DNA of 64,000 nucleotides from JAKACA01 sp963769255. GTDB lineage: Bacteria; Actinomycetota; Acidimicrobiia; Acidimicrobiales; Bog-793. The position numbers and the translations under genes were made by a program. The stretch's first letter is position 1. Every line of letters begins with the position of its first letter. The notes below the pieces were generated by a model, which did no database searches, had not been told where the DNA came from, and saw only the letters and a list, made by a program, of their open reading frames with translations. This document shows, one piece after another, positions 36,907-45,966 of the stretch. The stretch lies in assembly GCA_963769255.1 (NCBI GenBank), contig CAVYKV010000003.1, positions 620,001-684,000 on the forward strand. Reading direction: 5' to 3'.

Positions 36907-36956
36907 TGGTGGAGGTGAGCGGACTCGAACCGCCGACTTCCACGTCGCGAACGTGT
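36907..36956 (-). repeat. tRNA-Ala(CGC) 3'-half, copy A (attachment-site-like)
   Basis: On the minus strand this reads as anticodon stem-loop (CACG-TTCGCGA-CGTG, anticodon CGC), variable loop, T arm GGCGG-TTCGAGT-CCGCT and acceptor strand CACCTCC-A with CCA encoded. U70 opposite G3 would give the alanine identity pair. No D arm or 5' acceptor strand follows at the expected place, so it is not a complete tRNA. The core is nearly the same as in copies B, C and D, but the roughly 110-bp arm shared by those copies is absent here. Confidence 0.8.
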
Positions 36957-37052
36957 CTGCGGTGGATCAACCAAGTTCGACGGGGTTTCTCGTGGTCGCG
37001 CTCCGACGGCCGGTCCGATGCCGCTCATTGAGGCCGCCGGAGTTCCACCGAT

Positions 37053-39173
37053 GTGAGCGAGCCCTCCGCGACTGCTGCCAGCGCGACACCGCCGCACCCA
37101 CTCGGCGGAGAGCAGGTCGCTCCCGCCGGAACTGACGCACCTCCCGTGATCGGACCGCCGACAGCAGGGTCACGACTTCGGGATGCTGCAGTGGCAGCGG
37201 CCCCGCATGCCGGTGTGCTGGCGATCCTGCTTGCGCTCGGGATCGCGTTGATGTGGGGCGCTTGGGGGACCGGGCACCCGACCTCTTCGGTGCTCTGCGG
37301 TTGTGGCGACCCCGGGCAGACCGTTTGGTTCCTCGAGTGGGTCCCCTGGGCGCTCGGCCACGGTCACAACCCCTTGCTGACCGAGACGATGTTCGCCGGG
37401 CAAGGCGGGGCGAACCTGCTGGAGAGCACGTCATACCTGCTGCAATCATTCGTTCTCTCGCCGGTCACGGCGGCGTTCGGGCCGACCGCCGCCTTCAACG
37501 TGTCCCTCACGCTCGCCCCTGTCGTGTCCGGCTGGTGCATGTTCCTCGCGAGTCGCCGACTGACGAGCTCGTGGCTGGCGCAGGTTGCGGCTGCTGTGCT
37601 GTGGGGGTTCTCGCCATTCGTGATCAGCTCCGAGTCGTTCGGCCACCTCGACTTGGCCGTGCTCTTCTTCCCCCCGCTGCTGTTCGTCTGCCTGTTCGAT
37701 CTGTGCGCCACCGATCGGCGGTCGCCTCGCGTCATCGGGATATGGCTCGGGCTTCTCGTCGTCGCCCAGTTCTTCGCCGGTACCGAGCTCCTGGCCGTCA
37801 CGATCCTCATGGCCGTGGTTGGTCTCGTGGTGACAGCGGCGCTGAACCCTCGTCGGGCCCGCGAGCGCCTGAAGCGGATCGCCACCGGCTTCGGCGTCGC
37901 CGCCGGCGTCGCAGCCCTCGTGCTCGCCTACCCGGTCTGGATGCTCCTGGCTGGTCCACGCCATATCGTCGGGGCGCCCTGGCCGGGCATCGCCGCTCTC
38001 GGGAGTGAGCCGGGATCGATCGTCAATCCCGGGCCGGCGCACCTCTCGTCGAACTTCAACCTTGCCGGCGGCTACTACGGTCCCACGGGGCCTGATGTCG
38101 CCTATCTCGGCTGGCCGCTGCTGATCTTCGTCATCGTCTCCGCCTTCACATGGTGGCGGAGGCGCCCGGCTTGGACACTCGTCGCGATCGGCGTCGCCGC
38201 CTGGCTGTGTTCGCTCGGGGTCCTGCTGCTCCCGTTCGGCAGCGACTCGCGACAGTGGTGGTTGCCGTGGCAGTACGTCCAGCACTTGCCCCTCGTCGGG
38301 AGCATCGGACCGACTCGTTTTGCTGCCATTGTCACCGGCGTGCTGGCGCTGCTGCTCGCACTCTCCATCGACGGCTGGCTCGAGCTCGCTCGAGGGCTCT
38401 ACCGACGGCGTGCCGGCGCTCAGGGCCAACCCGGACCGGAGCGTGGAGTCGCCGGGCCCGGCGACGGCCACGGTGGCCGCCGCCGGGCGGTGCCAACGTC
38501 CGCTCTGCTTGCCATGCTGGTGGAGCTCGCCCTCGCCGCAGCCGTGGTGGTTGCGGCGGTCCCGATCGTGCGTGCCAACACGTGGCCGCTTGTGATGCAT
38601 GCACAACCGATCCCGGCGTGGTTCAAGACGACCGCCCGGGACCTCCCATCGTCTTCGGTCGTAGTCGTCTACCCCTATCCGCCCTCGCTCGCTTCCGACG
38701 CCTTGTATTGGCAGGCGACCGACGATATGGCGTTCCGGCTCGTCAGTGGGAGAGCCGAGATACCCGGTGCCGACGGACGGCACTCGGAGCACCTCGATCC
38801 GCTCGGCGGCTCTGACGCCTTCCTTGCGGCAGCGTCGTTCGGGTTCACGATCCCGGCGGCTCCATCGGTTGCTCAGATCACGCAACTGAGGGAGTCGTTC
38901 GTGGACTGGCACGTCAATGTCGTCGTCATCGTCGCTCGAGGCCGGGCGCCGGCATGGGCCGCTGCCGTCTTCACCGAGGCGATCGGGAGGCTGCCGCTCA
39001 AGCAGCACGGCGCCCTCGCCTGGTATTCGCCCGGCGCCGACTGGGAATCCGTACCGCCGCTGAGGCTCAGCAGCGAGGCCGTCAAACGGTGCTCCGGGGA
39101 CGGGTACTCACAACAGAGCATGGAAACAGCTCCGGCATGTGTGATGGCGGCCGGCGCTGCAGCGGCCCCGTGA
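37053..39173 (+). CDS. Large polytopic membrane protein, GT-C-glycosyltransferase-like
   Basis: A 706-residue protein. A Pro/Ala-rich cytoplasmic N-terminus of about 45 residues is followed by roughly 11 membrane helices up to residue 440, a charged Gly/Arg loop (AGAQGQPGPERGVAG), another helix near residue 495 and a C-terminal soluble domain of about 180 residues (SSVVVVYPYPPSLASDALYWQATDDMAFRLVSG). The first extracytoplasmic loop contains GDPGQTVWFLEWVPWALGHGHNPLLTETMFAGQGG, which resembles the acidic loop of GT-C glycosyltransferases. It may use a lipid-linked sugar, but this is an inference. GTG start at 37053, 96 bp after repeat A. Confidence 0.7.
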   Translation: MSEPSATAASATPPHPLGGEQVAPAGTDAPPVIGPPTAGSRLRDAAVAAAPHAGVLAILLALGIALMWGAWGTGHPTSSVLCGCGDPGQTVWFLEWVPWALGHGHNPLLTETMFAGQGGANLLESTSYLLQSFVLSPVTAAFGPTAAFNVSLTLAPVVSGWCMFLASRRLTSSWLAQVAAAVLWGFSPFVISSESFGHLDLAVLFFPPLLFVCLFDLCATDRRSPRVIGIWLGLLVVAQFFAGTELLAVTILMAVVGLVVTAALNPRRARERLKRIATGFGVAAGVAALVLAYPVWMLLAGPRHIVGAPWPGIAALGSEPGSIVNPGPAHLSSNFNLAGGYYGPTGPDVAYLGWPLLIFVIVSAFTWWRRRPAWTLVAIGVAAWLCSLGVLLLPFGSDSRQWWLPWQYVQHLPLVGSIGPTRFAAIVTGVLALLLALSIDGWLELARGLYRRRAGAQGQPGPERGVAGPGDGHGGRRRAVPTSALLAMLVELALAAAVVVAAVPIVRANTWPLVMHAQPIPAWFKTTARDLPSSSVVVVYPYPPSLASDALYWQATDDMAFRLVSGRAEIPGADGRHSEHLDPLGGSDAFLAAASFGFTIPAAPSVAQITQLRESFVDWHVNVVVIVARGRAPAWAAAVFTEAIGRLPLKQHGALAWYSPGADWESVPPLRLSSEAVKRCSGDGYSQQSMETAPACVMAAGAAAAP

Positions 39174-39257
39174 GCTTGTGGCGGTGTTCGTCTATCGAGG
39201 AATGCCGTCTCATGCTCCGTCGCTCACGCGCTGGCGACGTCGGCGGTCATCTCCGCG

Positions 39258-40007
39258 ATGATGGCCGACGTGGAGGAGGTCGAGGTTGTCGTCGCCCATA
39301 ACGAGCGCGCGACCCTGCGCGTCGGCGACGTCTTCCTGAAGATCGACGCTGATCAGACCCGCACCAACGTCGAGGTCGAAGCGATGGCGATGGCGCCGGT
39401 CCCGACCCCGGAGATCCTGTGGCGAAAGCCGCCCGTGCTCGCGCTCGCCGCTCTCCCTGGGACGGCACTCGGCCACCTCGGCGAGCCGTCTGCCGCGTCG
39501 TCGGGAGCGTGGGCGGCGGCGGGTGCCGCCGTCCGGGCGCTGCACGAGGCGCCGCTGCCGCCATGGCCCGGTCGGAGCGTCGACGAGCTCGCATCACACC
39601 TCGCGGCCGAGTGCGAGTGGCTGGCCGCCAACGCCGTCCTTCCCGCCGACGTGCTTACACGCAACCGCCGGTTGGCCGAGACTGCACTCCGGCCGTGGAC
39701 ACCGGTGTTCATCCACGGTGACCTGCAGGTCGACCACGTCTTCGTCGCCGGTGACGAGGTCACCGGCGTCATCGACTGGTCCGAGGCGTCGCAGGGTGAC
39801 GCGCTCTTCGACCTCGCGACCCTCACGCTCGGACACGAGGAGCACCTTGGCGACGTCGTCGCCGGTTATGGCACTGAAGTCGAGCGCGACCTCATCTGCG
39901 CGTGGTGGTCGCTGCGGTGCCTGCTGAACGTCCGCTGGCTGGTCGAGCACGGCTTCGGCCCGCCCGAGGAGATGCCCGAGGTCGCCGTGCTGCGATCCCG
40001 GCAGTGA
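39258..40007 (+). CDS. Phosphotransferase family protein (aminoglycoside phosphotransferase-like)
   Basis: A 249-residue APH-fold kinase. HGDLQVDHVFV is the Brenner motif with the catalytic aspartate, and VIDWSEASQGDALFDLATLT holds the metal-binding aspartate. The N-terminal lobe is short (LRVGDVFLKIDADQTRTNVEVEAMAMA, with the ATP-binding lysine). The family includes resistance enzymes and choline/homoserine kinases; the substrate here is unknown. ATG 39258 or 39261 is the start. It is co-directional with the membrane protein after 84 bp. Confidence 0.85.
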   Translation: MMADVEEVEVVVAHNERATLRVGDVFLKIDADQTRTNVEVEAMAMAPVPTPEILWRKPPVLALAALPGTALGHLGEPSAASSGAWAAAGAAVRALHEAPLPPWPGRSVDELASHLAAECEWLAANAVLPADVLTRNRRLAETALRPWTPVFIHGDLQVDHVFVAGDEVTGVIDWSEASQGDALFDLATLTLGHEEHLGDVVAGYGTEVERDLICAWWSLRCLLNVRWLVEHGFGPPEEMPEVAVLRSRQ

Positions 40008-40193
40008 GGCTGCACGAGCCCGACGGCTACGAGTGCCCGTCGGTCGCCATCGCCGCACCTCAGGAAACCCCGTCGTCTCCCGGATCGACGAGGTCGTGGC
40101 CCTCGTGAACATCAGGTGGTGGCCGAACAACCCACGGGCGTTCCGGTTGGCCGCGCTCTATCGTCCGCGGCGCTCCCGCCAGGTCTGCGATCG

Positions 40194-40853
40194 TCAGGCC
40201 TCGCGCTCGCGTGACGCGTCAAGCCTCGCCTGCACTTCTCTTCCGGTGTCGGGAGCCGGGACGATGGCCTCGAGTTCCTGGAGGGTGATTGGCCGGTATA
40301 CCAGCGCGAGCACGCCGCATTGAAACGCCCGGCTGGACAGTAGCCGGAGTCCCTGAGGGCGACCGACGTCCGGAAACAGCGGCGTGCCGCCTCCGGCCGC
40401 CACGGGATACACGTACAGGCGGTACTCATCCACCAGACCGAGCCCGGCTAGGGACTGGACAAACCGGGCTCCGCCGTGGGCGACGATCTCGCCCCCCGAC
40501 TCGGCCTTGAGGCGGGCAATCTCATCCGCCGTATCGCCGCGGGCGATGCGCGACTCCGGCCACTCGGCGGACTGCAGGGTCCGGGAGAAGACGACCTTGG
40601 GGATGTCGTTCATGATGGCCGCCACGGGATCGGTGGAGGTGGGCCACGTTTCCGCCATTGACTCGTAGGTGACCCGGCCCATGATGTGGGTCCCGGCGCG
40701 GCGCATCAGGCTGAGGAAGTAGTCCTCGTACTCGTCATCGTCAGGTGCTGGCGGCAAAGCGGCCGGTCCGAACGACCGCCAGAACTCGCTTCCCTCCTCG
40801 CAGATATACCCGTCTAACGAGACCGCGGCCATTTGCAGGACAACTTGCCTCAT
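40194..40853 (-). CDS. Dihydrofolate reductase family protein (RibD C-terminal domain-like)
   Basis: A 219-residue protein with the RibD_C/DHFR-like fold: VVLQMAAVSLDGYICEEGSEFWRSFG, HIMGRVTYESMAETWP, PKVVFSRTLQSAEWPESRIARGDTADEIARLKAESGGEIVAHGGARFVQSLAGLGLVDEYRLYVYPVAAGGGTPLF. This group of actinobacterial NADPH-dependent reductases rarely has a known substrate. The C-terminal 30 residues extend beyond the fold. The neighbouring phosphotransferase converges on it, with 186 bp between them and no recognised gene. Confidence 0.85.
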   Translation of the reverse strand: MRQVVLQMAAVSLDGYICEEGSEFWRSFGPAALPPAPDDDEYEDYFLSLMRRAGTHIMGRVTYESMAETWPTSTDPVAAIMNDIPKVVFSRTLQSAEWPESRIARGDTADEIARLKAESGGEIVAHGGARFVQSLAGLGLVDEYRLYVYPVAAGGGTPLFPDVGRPQGLRLLSSRAFQCGVLALVYRPITLQELEAIVPAPDTGREVQARLDASREREA

Positions 40854-41078
40854 CCGGTTCCTCCGATCACTTGGTCTTCGGAACTTCGACGGTCGGTGGC
40901 TTCGGAAGTCACCGGCAGGTCGACCCGGTCTCGACCTGCTTGCCCCGTCACCGACTCAGCCTTCCACGACCGCGACTCGCGTCGCGGGCGGCAGTCTCGC
41001 CAGACGCCGAGCGTCCGAGTGACGTTCGAGTGACGCTTCGGGCACACACTCCCCAGGAGAGAGCGGTGGAGGCGCCGC

Positions 41079-43763
41079 GTGTCACGAAGGGGGACGAGAG
41101 AGATGCGACGCGCGACGGGTCGTGCCTGTCTGTCAGTGTTCGTCGTTATCGCAATGACGATCACCGGTCTTGTGCAGTCGGCCGCAACCGCTTCCACGAC
41201 GGGACGGGTCGACGCACCGAGGCCCGCCCGGTCGGCGATGCCGCGTGCGGAGGCGGCCTCCACGACGCCGACCTTCAGTGTCATCCCCATCACTGGGCCC
41301 TCCGCCTGCATCCGGCGTGTCACGGCGATCAACGCCGACGGGGACGTCGTCGGGACGGCGAACTTCCCTGTCGACATCAGCGGCAACACCGTCTGGGAAC
41401 CGGACGCGTTCGAATGGTCGCTGGCAGGGGGAGTCAAGCGGCTGCCCTTCTCCAGTGACACACCCGACAACGCGAGCGGGTCAGCTGCCGAAGGAGAGGA
41501 ATGCTCGAACCTGAACTACGAATTGACGCAACTGCCTTCTGCCGCAGCCTTCGGCCCGGGTGGCGAGGTCCTCGGCGGCACGCCCCACTGGGCTCCCCCG
41601 AGCTACGAGCCGAGCTCGAACTCACCGGCCGCCTGGGCCAGCACCGGCGCCACACCGACCGTGCTTCCCAACCTCTGCGGGCAGCAGACGGAGGCCACCG
41701 GAGCCGTCTTCGCCAGCAACGCCGCAGGTGACCTCGTCGGAGACTCCCTGTACTCGAGTTCGTGCCAAAGCATCCCATTGCAGGATTCGACGAGCCCCTA
41801 CCCCTATTACACCCCGGTCGGCGGCAGCTCGACAGCGATTCCCATGGCGCCCGGCGCAGGGCTGATCGAGTGGCCCACCGCCATCAACGACGCCGACCAG
41901 GTCGTGCTCGGCTACGACGACGCCACCACGAAGGACCTCGAGCTCGGCATCTGGTCACCCGGGTCGGCAAGCGTCGTCCCCCTCGGAATGCACTTTCCCG
42001 AGAACCAGCAATTCGACGCAGGAGACCTCTCCGACTCGGGCGTCGTCGTCGGCGAGATCGGCGCTCAAGCCGTCTATTCGGTCAACAAGCCCGATGAGAA
42101 GTCGGCAGGCAGCCTCGTCACCCTGCCGACGCTGTCGGGGTATCTCGAATCCGCTGCCGTCGGCGTCAACAACGCCGGCGACGTCGTCGGGGTGTCGGCG
42201 GCGGGCACGAAAAAGGGCGGCGCAGTGGCCGTGGCCACGGCGTGGCCGGGGGCGGCGCCGCCGTCCCTCGGCAAGGGGGAGGCGGAGCCGGAGCCGGTCG
42301 ACCTGAACACGCTCATACCCCAGACCCCGGGCCTCACCCTGATCGCCGCCGTGCTCGTCAACGACGAAGACGACATCGTGGCGATCGCCGAGACGAGCTC
42401 CGGCTCAGAGGAGTGGGTCGAACTCGTGCCGCTGTGCTCGAACGGGGACTCCGACTCGCTCGGCGTCCACTCGATCAGCTCGAGCGGGCGAGGAACGAAC
42501 GATGTCTGCCTGTCGATCAAGGTGACGACAGAATCCGGCAGCACGAGCCTGAGCATGCACTCCGGGGTCTCCTGGCTCGGGCCCCACAAGGGGATTGCTT
42601 TCACCGAGGATGTCGCCTCGTCGCTGCCCACCCACCCATGGGGTGACATCTACTTTCGCCAGAAATGCCTCTCCGCATGCGTCAACCTCGTGGCAACCGT
42701 CTACGTCGGACCATGGGGTTCCGGGGAGCCACTGGGAGGCGACGACGTGACGGCGGCAGTCATCGGCGCTCGCGACCCGCATCCCCTGCCGAAGGACCGG
42801 GAGGGCCATGTCTGCATCGCCACCACCTTCGAATCGGAGCAGCCGAAGGCCTTCCCGTGCGGCGACACGGTCACGACGACGAGCGAGTCTGCCTCCACCG
42901 GTGCTGGGCAGATACCGCTGCGGTACTGGGGGCCCTCGGTGGCCTCAGCGACGGGAGGGCCGGCGGCCTACATCCGCATCACGGCCCAGTCGCTCCACCG
43001 ATGCGATGCCTACGGCAACTGTTTCGACTACGGCTCCGTCTCGAAGACGGTCAGCGTGAAGCTCCTTCCCTCGCTCGTGTACGACAGCGGCACCATTACC
43101 CTCACTCCCTCCGAGACGGGCGTGCTCGCAGCCTGGGGAAAGAGCGGCGATATCGCGTCCAACCTCAAGAGCCTGAAGAGCTTCGTCGACGACCTGAAGA
43201 AGAGGAAGGTGCTCACACGGTTCCTCCCCGGGGACGATTTGGAGACCTTCCTGAGCGACGCCTCCGGCTACGCCGGGTCCGTGGCCTCCTTCATCATGAT
43301 GGAGTGGGGCGACAACATCCTCAACGTGCTCGAGGACGGCCTCGTCTTCGAAGACCTCCACAAGATCGTCAGCCAGATCACCGACTACCTCCTCGACTAC
43401 GTGAAGAGCTCGTCGGTGAAGAAGGCGCTCAACTGGATCAAGGACGAGGTGCTCGGTCCCTCTGGCAACTACGGCGAACAGCTGGCGACGCATCTGCAGG
43501 AGCTCGGTGACGCAGTGAGCGCAGGGCATTACGGGTCCATCCAAATCCAGATCGACGAGCGCTCGGAGTGCTGGGCCGATGTCAACTGCCTCAGCGGCGC
43601 ACTCGGCAGCTACAGCCCCGGATCGGCGTATTACCTCAACGTGTGGCTCACGGTCGACGGGATCACCAAGCAGTTCCTCGTCACCACCGGTTACGCCGCC
43701 CCGACCTGGCTCCCCGAGCAGTGCTCGGCGGCGCCCTACGGAGACGCCTGCAAGGCGGGTTGA
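41079..43763 (+). CDS. Large secreted protein with HAF-like repeats
   Basis: An 894-residue exported protein. The signal peptide runs through MRRATGRACLSVFVVIAMTITGLVQSAATAS. Residues about 75-450 contain HAF-like repeats of the form INxxGDVVGxA...W..G (AINADGDVVGTANF, AINDADQVVLGYDD, GDLSDSGVVVGEI, GVNNAGDVVGVSAAG). The C-terminal half has several cysteine pairs and a helical segment (DIASNLKSLKSFVDDLKKRKVLTRFLPGDDLETFL). Function unknown. GTG 41079 has a GGAGG upstream; an ATG at 41103 is the alternative start. The 225 bp upstream holds nothing I recognise. Confidence 0.72.
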   Translation: MSRRGTREMRRATGRACLSVFVVIAMTITGLVQSAATASTTGRVDAPRPARSAMPRAEAASTTPTFSVIPITGPSACIRRVTAINADGDVVGTANFPVDISGNTVWEPDAFEWSLAGGVKRLPFSSDTPDNASGSAAEGEECSNLNYELTQLPSAAAFGPGGEVLGGTPHWAPPSYEPSSNSPAAWASTGATPTVLPNLCGQQTEATGAVFASNAAGDLVGDSLYSSSCQSIPLQDSTSPYPYYTPVGGSSTAIPMAPGAGLIEWPTAINDADQVVLGYDDATTKDLELGIWSPGSASVVPLGMHFPENQQFDAGDLSDSGVVVGEIGAQAVYSVNKPDEKSAGSLVTLPTLSGYLESAAVGVNNAGDVVGVSAAGTKKGGAVAVATAWPGAAPPSLGKGEAEPEPVDLNTLIPQTPGLTLIAAVLVNDEDDIVAIAETSSGSEEWVELVPLCSNGDSDSLGVHSISSSGRGTNDVCLSIKVTTESGSTSLSMHSGVSWLGPHKGIAFTEDVASSLPTHPWGDIYFRQKCLSACVNLVATVYVGPWGSGEPLGGDDVTAAVIGARDPHPLPKDREGHVCIATTFESEQPKAFPCGDTVTTTSESASTGAGQIPLRYWGPSVASATGGPAAYIRITAQSLHRCDAYGNCFDYGSVSKTVSVKLLPSLVYDSGTITLTPSETGVLAAWGKSGDIASNLKSLKSFVDDLKKRKVLTRFLPGDDLETFLSDASGYAGSVASFIMMEWGDNILNVLEDGLVFEDLHKIVSQITDYLLDYVKSSSVKKALNWIKDEVLGPSGNYGEQLATHLQELGDAVSAGHYGSIQIQIDERSECWADVNCLSGALGSYSPGSAYYLNVWLTVDGITKQFLVTTGYAAPTWLPEQCSAAPYGDACKAG

Positions 43764-43777
43764 GGCCCGCGCAACAG

Positions 43778-44098
43778 ATGGGGCGCCCTTCGCCTCGTGC
43801 AGAGGAGGTCGTACAAAACACCGCCCCCGGGCCGAAAGAGGCCTTCATGGTCGACCGAGAGCTCTGCCATGTGCACGCCCAGGGTGATTTCAGCCTCCAC
43901 GCCGCTCTGCCGCTCCCACTCGCCGCAGCCGCAGAGAGTCAAGGATGGGTCGAACCCCACTTCTTCGTGCTCACGGGACGAGCGCCGGCGACCATGGTCA
44001 TGCTCTATGCCCCGCGCGACCCCGCCGAGCAGGCCGTGGTCGTGGGACTGGTCCGCGCGTCCTACGAGTTCGCCCTCAATCAACGACCCGGCGTATAG
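43778..44098 (+). CDS. DUF5519/luciferase-family small protein
   Basis: A 106-residue protein: GPKEAFMVDRELCHVHAQGDFSLHAALPLPLAAAAESQGWVEPHFFVLTGRAPATMVMLYAPRDPAEQAVVVGLVRASYEFA. The pattern 'HVH..GDFSLH..LP...A..A..QGW.EPH....R.P.TMVMLY.PRD..E..VV..L..ASY' is that of the DUF5519 ('luciferase family') proteins. Function unknown. ATG 43778 is used as start; an ATG at 43847 would drop 23 residues. It begins 15 bp after the secreted protein. Confidence 0.7.
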   Translation: MGRPSPRAEEVVQNTAPGPKEAFMVDRELCHVHAQGDFSLHAALPLPLAAAAESQGWVEPHFFVLTGRAPATMVMLYAPRDPAEQAVVVGLVRASYEFALNQRPGV

Positions 44099-44135
44099 AG
44101 GCAGTCACGAACATCCGTCTATCCAAGGAGAAACC

Positions 44136-44297
44136 GATGTCCCTCATCGTCGTGGGACCCGATGACGGCGAACCGTCAGGCGGCGGCCCGATCCAAATAC
44201 GCATCATCGACGACGGCTCGCGGACCGAGCATCGGCTGGGCCTCGTCGAGGCGGTGGTGCCGCCAGGGCCGGCCGGCCCGCCGCACCAGCGGACGAG
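44136..44297 (+). pseudogene. Truncated cupin gene, 5' part only
   Basis: AAGGAG precedes an ATG at 44136, then MSLIVVGPDDGEPSGGGPIQIRIIDDGSRTEHRLGLVEAVVPPGPAGPPHQR. This is the N-terminal part of a cupin (the sequence that normally leads to the H.H metal-binding strand). It ends where the reading frame runs into the 3' end of the oppositely oriented HD-GYP gene, with no cupin core. It appears to have been cut by an insertion or deletion. Confidence 0.6.
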
Positions 44298-44300
44298 CGG

Positions 44301-45683
44301 TTACGCAGTACCGAAGTCGACGCGACCGTCCCGGAACAAAGTCAGACAGGCATCAACGACCGTGGGATCGAAGAGCGTGCCGCGACCCCTGGCGATCTCG
44401 CTGAGCGCAGCATCGATTCCCATCGATGGCCGGTACGGCCGGTGCGACGCCATGGCCTCGACGACGTCTGCAACAGCGATGATGCGGGCCTCGATGCCGA
44501 TCTCGTCGCCGTGCAGACCGTCGGGATAGCCGCTGCCATCGAGTCGCTCGTGGTGATGAAGGATCATGTCACCGATAGGCCAAGGGAAGACGATGTTCTT
44601 CACGATGTCGGAACCCACGCGGGTATGGGTCTTGACGAGCTCGAACTCGAGTGCGTTGAGCCGCGACGGTCTCGATAGGATCTCCGCGGGGACTCCGATC
44701 TTGCCGAGATCGTGGATGTTGGCTCCGAGCCGAATGCCCTCGACGTTGGCTGCGCTCAGGCCGATCTCCGCGGCGATCGCCGCCGAGAGGTCGGCCACCC
44801 GATGTTGGTGCCCGGCCGTGTAGGGGTCTCGAGCTTCGACGGTCGCCGCGATGGCGTCGACCGCCGCGTGTGTGAGCGCAGTTTGTGCGGCTTCAGCCTC
44901 TTTGCGTTCGGTGATGTCGACCACGACGTTGCCGACGCCGATGATCTCGCCGCCGATGCGGACGGGGTAGTAGCTGGCCACCCAGTACAGCGTTCGTCCC
45001 GGTTGCTCGGCGCTAGGACCGCTCACCTCGACGTTGAGGACGGTCTCGCCTCTGAGTGCCCCCTCGTACGCGTCGCGGACCTGTGTCCACAGCTCGGGCC
45101 ACAATTCACCAACGGTGCGCCCGAGGTGGTCATCGATTGAGCGGCCAGAGATGCGGGCGAGGTTGTCGTTGATGCTGATGACTCCAAAGTCGCGATCGAC
45201 GAGTTTGAACCCGAGCGGCGCGGCCGCGGTGATGCTCTCCAACAGTTTGAGGGACTCGAGCGCCTTGCGTTCTGACTCGCGCAGCGAAAGCTCTAGCTGC
45301 TTCTGCTCGTCGATGTCGGTCGCCGTGCCGATCCAAGTCGAGATCCTGCCATCATGTCCCCGGACGGGCAGTGCCCGGAAGGCGTGCCAACGGTACGCAC
45401 CATCGTGCCGCCGAATGCGATACTCCAACGCGTACGGAGTCTCGGTTGTCGTGGCGTGCTCCCATCCGACACGGGCGCGCTCCGAATCGTCCGGGTGCAC
45501 GAGATTGACCCAGTCCCAGTCGTAGTTGGCCTCTCGCGGGAACCCGGTGTAGTCGGTCCCCTGGCGATTGAAGTACGTCGTTGCGCCGTCGGCTGAGGCC
45601 ATCCATACGATGTGAGGGATCGATTCGGCGATGAGCGACAGATCGTCGACGTCCAGAGCGCCCGCTGTCGTGAGCGGAGTCAT
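44301..45683 (-). CDS. PAS-PAS-HD-GYP cyclic-di-GMP phosphodiesterase
   Basis: A 460-residue signalling protein. There are two PAS domains (about residues 15-135, IPHIVWMASADGATTYFNRQGTDYTGF, with a PAC tail RALPVRGHDGRISTWIGTATDID; and 150-265, with ASYYPVRIGGEIIGVGNVVVDITERKEAE). An HD-GYP domain follows (about 270-455): AGHQHRVADLSAAIA, IHDLGKIGVP and LHHHERLDGSGYPDGL, the GYP here seen as GSGYPDG. Such proteins hydrolyse c-di-GMP in response to a sensed signal. No membrane segment, so cytoplasmic. ATG start at 45683. The gene is close to the truncated cupin at its 3' end. Confidence 0.92.
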   Translation of the reverse strand: MTPLTTAGALDVDDLSLIAESIPHIVWMASADGATTYFNRQGTDYTGFPREANYDWDWVNLVHPDDSERARVGWEHATTTETPYALEYRIRRHDGAYRWHAFRALPVRGHDGRISTWIGTATDIDEQKQLELSLRESERKALESLKLLESITAAAPLGFKLVDRDFGVISINDNLARISGRSIDDHLGRTVGELWPELWTQVRDAYEGALRGETVLNVEVSGPSAEQPGRTLYWVASYYPVRIGGEIIGVGNVVVDITERKEAEAAQTALTHAAVDAIAATVEARDPYTAGHQHRVADLSAAIAAEIGLSAANVEGIRLGANIHDLGKIGVPAEILSRPSRLNALEFELVKTHTRVGSDIVKNIVFPWPIGDMILHHHERLDGSGYPDGLHGDEIGIEARIIAVADVVEAMASHRPYRPSMGIDAALSEIARGRGTLFDPTVVDACLTLFRDGRVDFGTA

Positions 45684-45831
45684 GGATACTTCGATCCGGC
45701 AAACAGCATCTATCCAATGTCGACAGATTTACCTCGCTTTCATAGAGCCGAAGGTCCCAATGCTGAGAAGCATCGGCAAGACTCCCGTGAACACCGACGC
45801 CTACGACCCGCCGGGTCCGAACAAGGACGAG

Positions 45832-45930
45832 CTCGGGGTCGAGGTGTCGGTGACCCGCCTCATGAGCCTGGCTGGTATCGAGGGCCTGCCGAAAGGAAAG
45901 AAGCGCCGCACCACGACTTGGTTGGCAATC
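45832..45930 (+). pseudogene. IS3-family transposase OrfB fragment
   Basis: About 33 residues, DELGVEVSVTRLMSLAGIEGLPKGKKRRTTTW, resemble the HTH_21 segment of IS3-family OrfB proteins ('GRKRVARLMR.AGI.G...RR.RTT'). No DDE domain or inverted repeats accompany it. It lies just left of tRNA-derived repeat B, so it is a scar of an old insertion at this junction. Confidence 0.45.
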
Positions 45931-45966
45931 GCCAACGGAATGCAGCCTCTGACCAGGGAAAACGAG

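Noticed and set aside
36901..36960. Complete tRNA gene at copy A
   Set aside because: The 3' half folds as anticodon, T and acceptor parts, but no D arm or 5' acceptor strand is present in any of the four copies, so none is a functional tRNA by itself.
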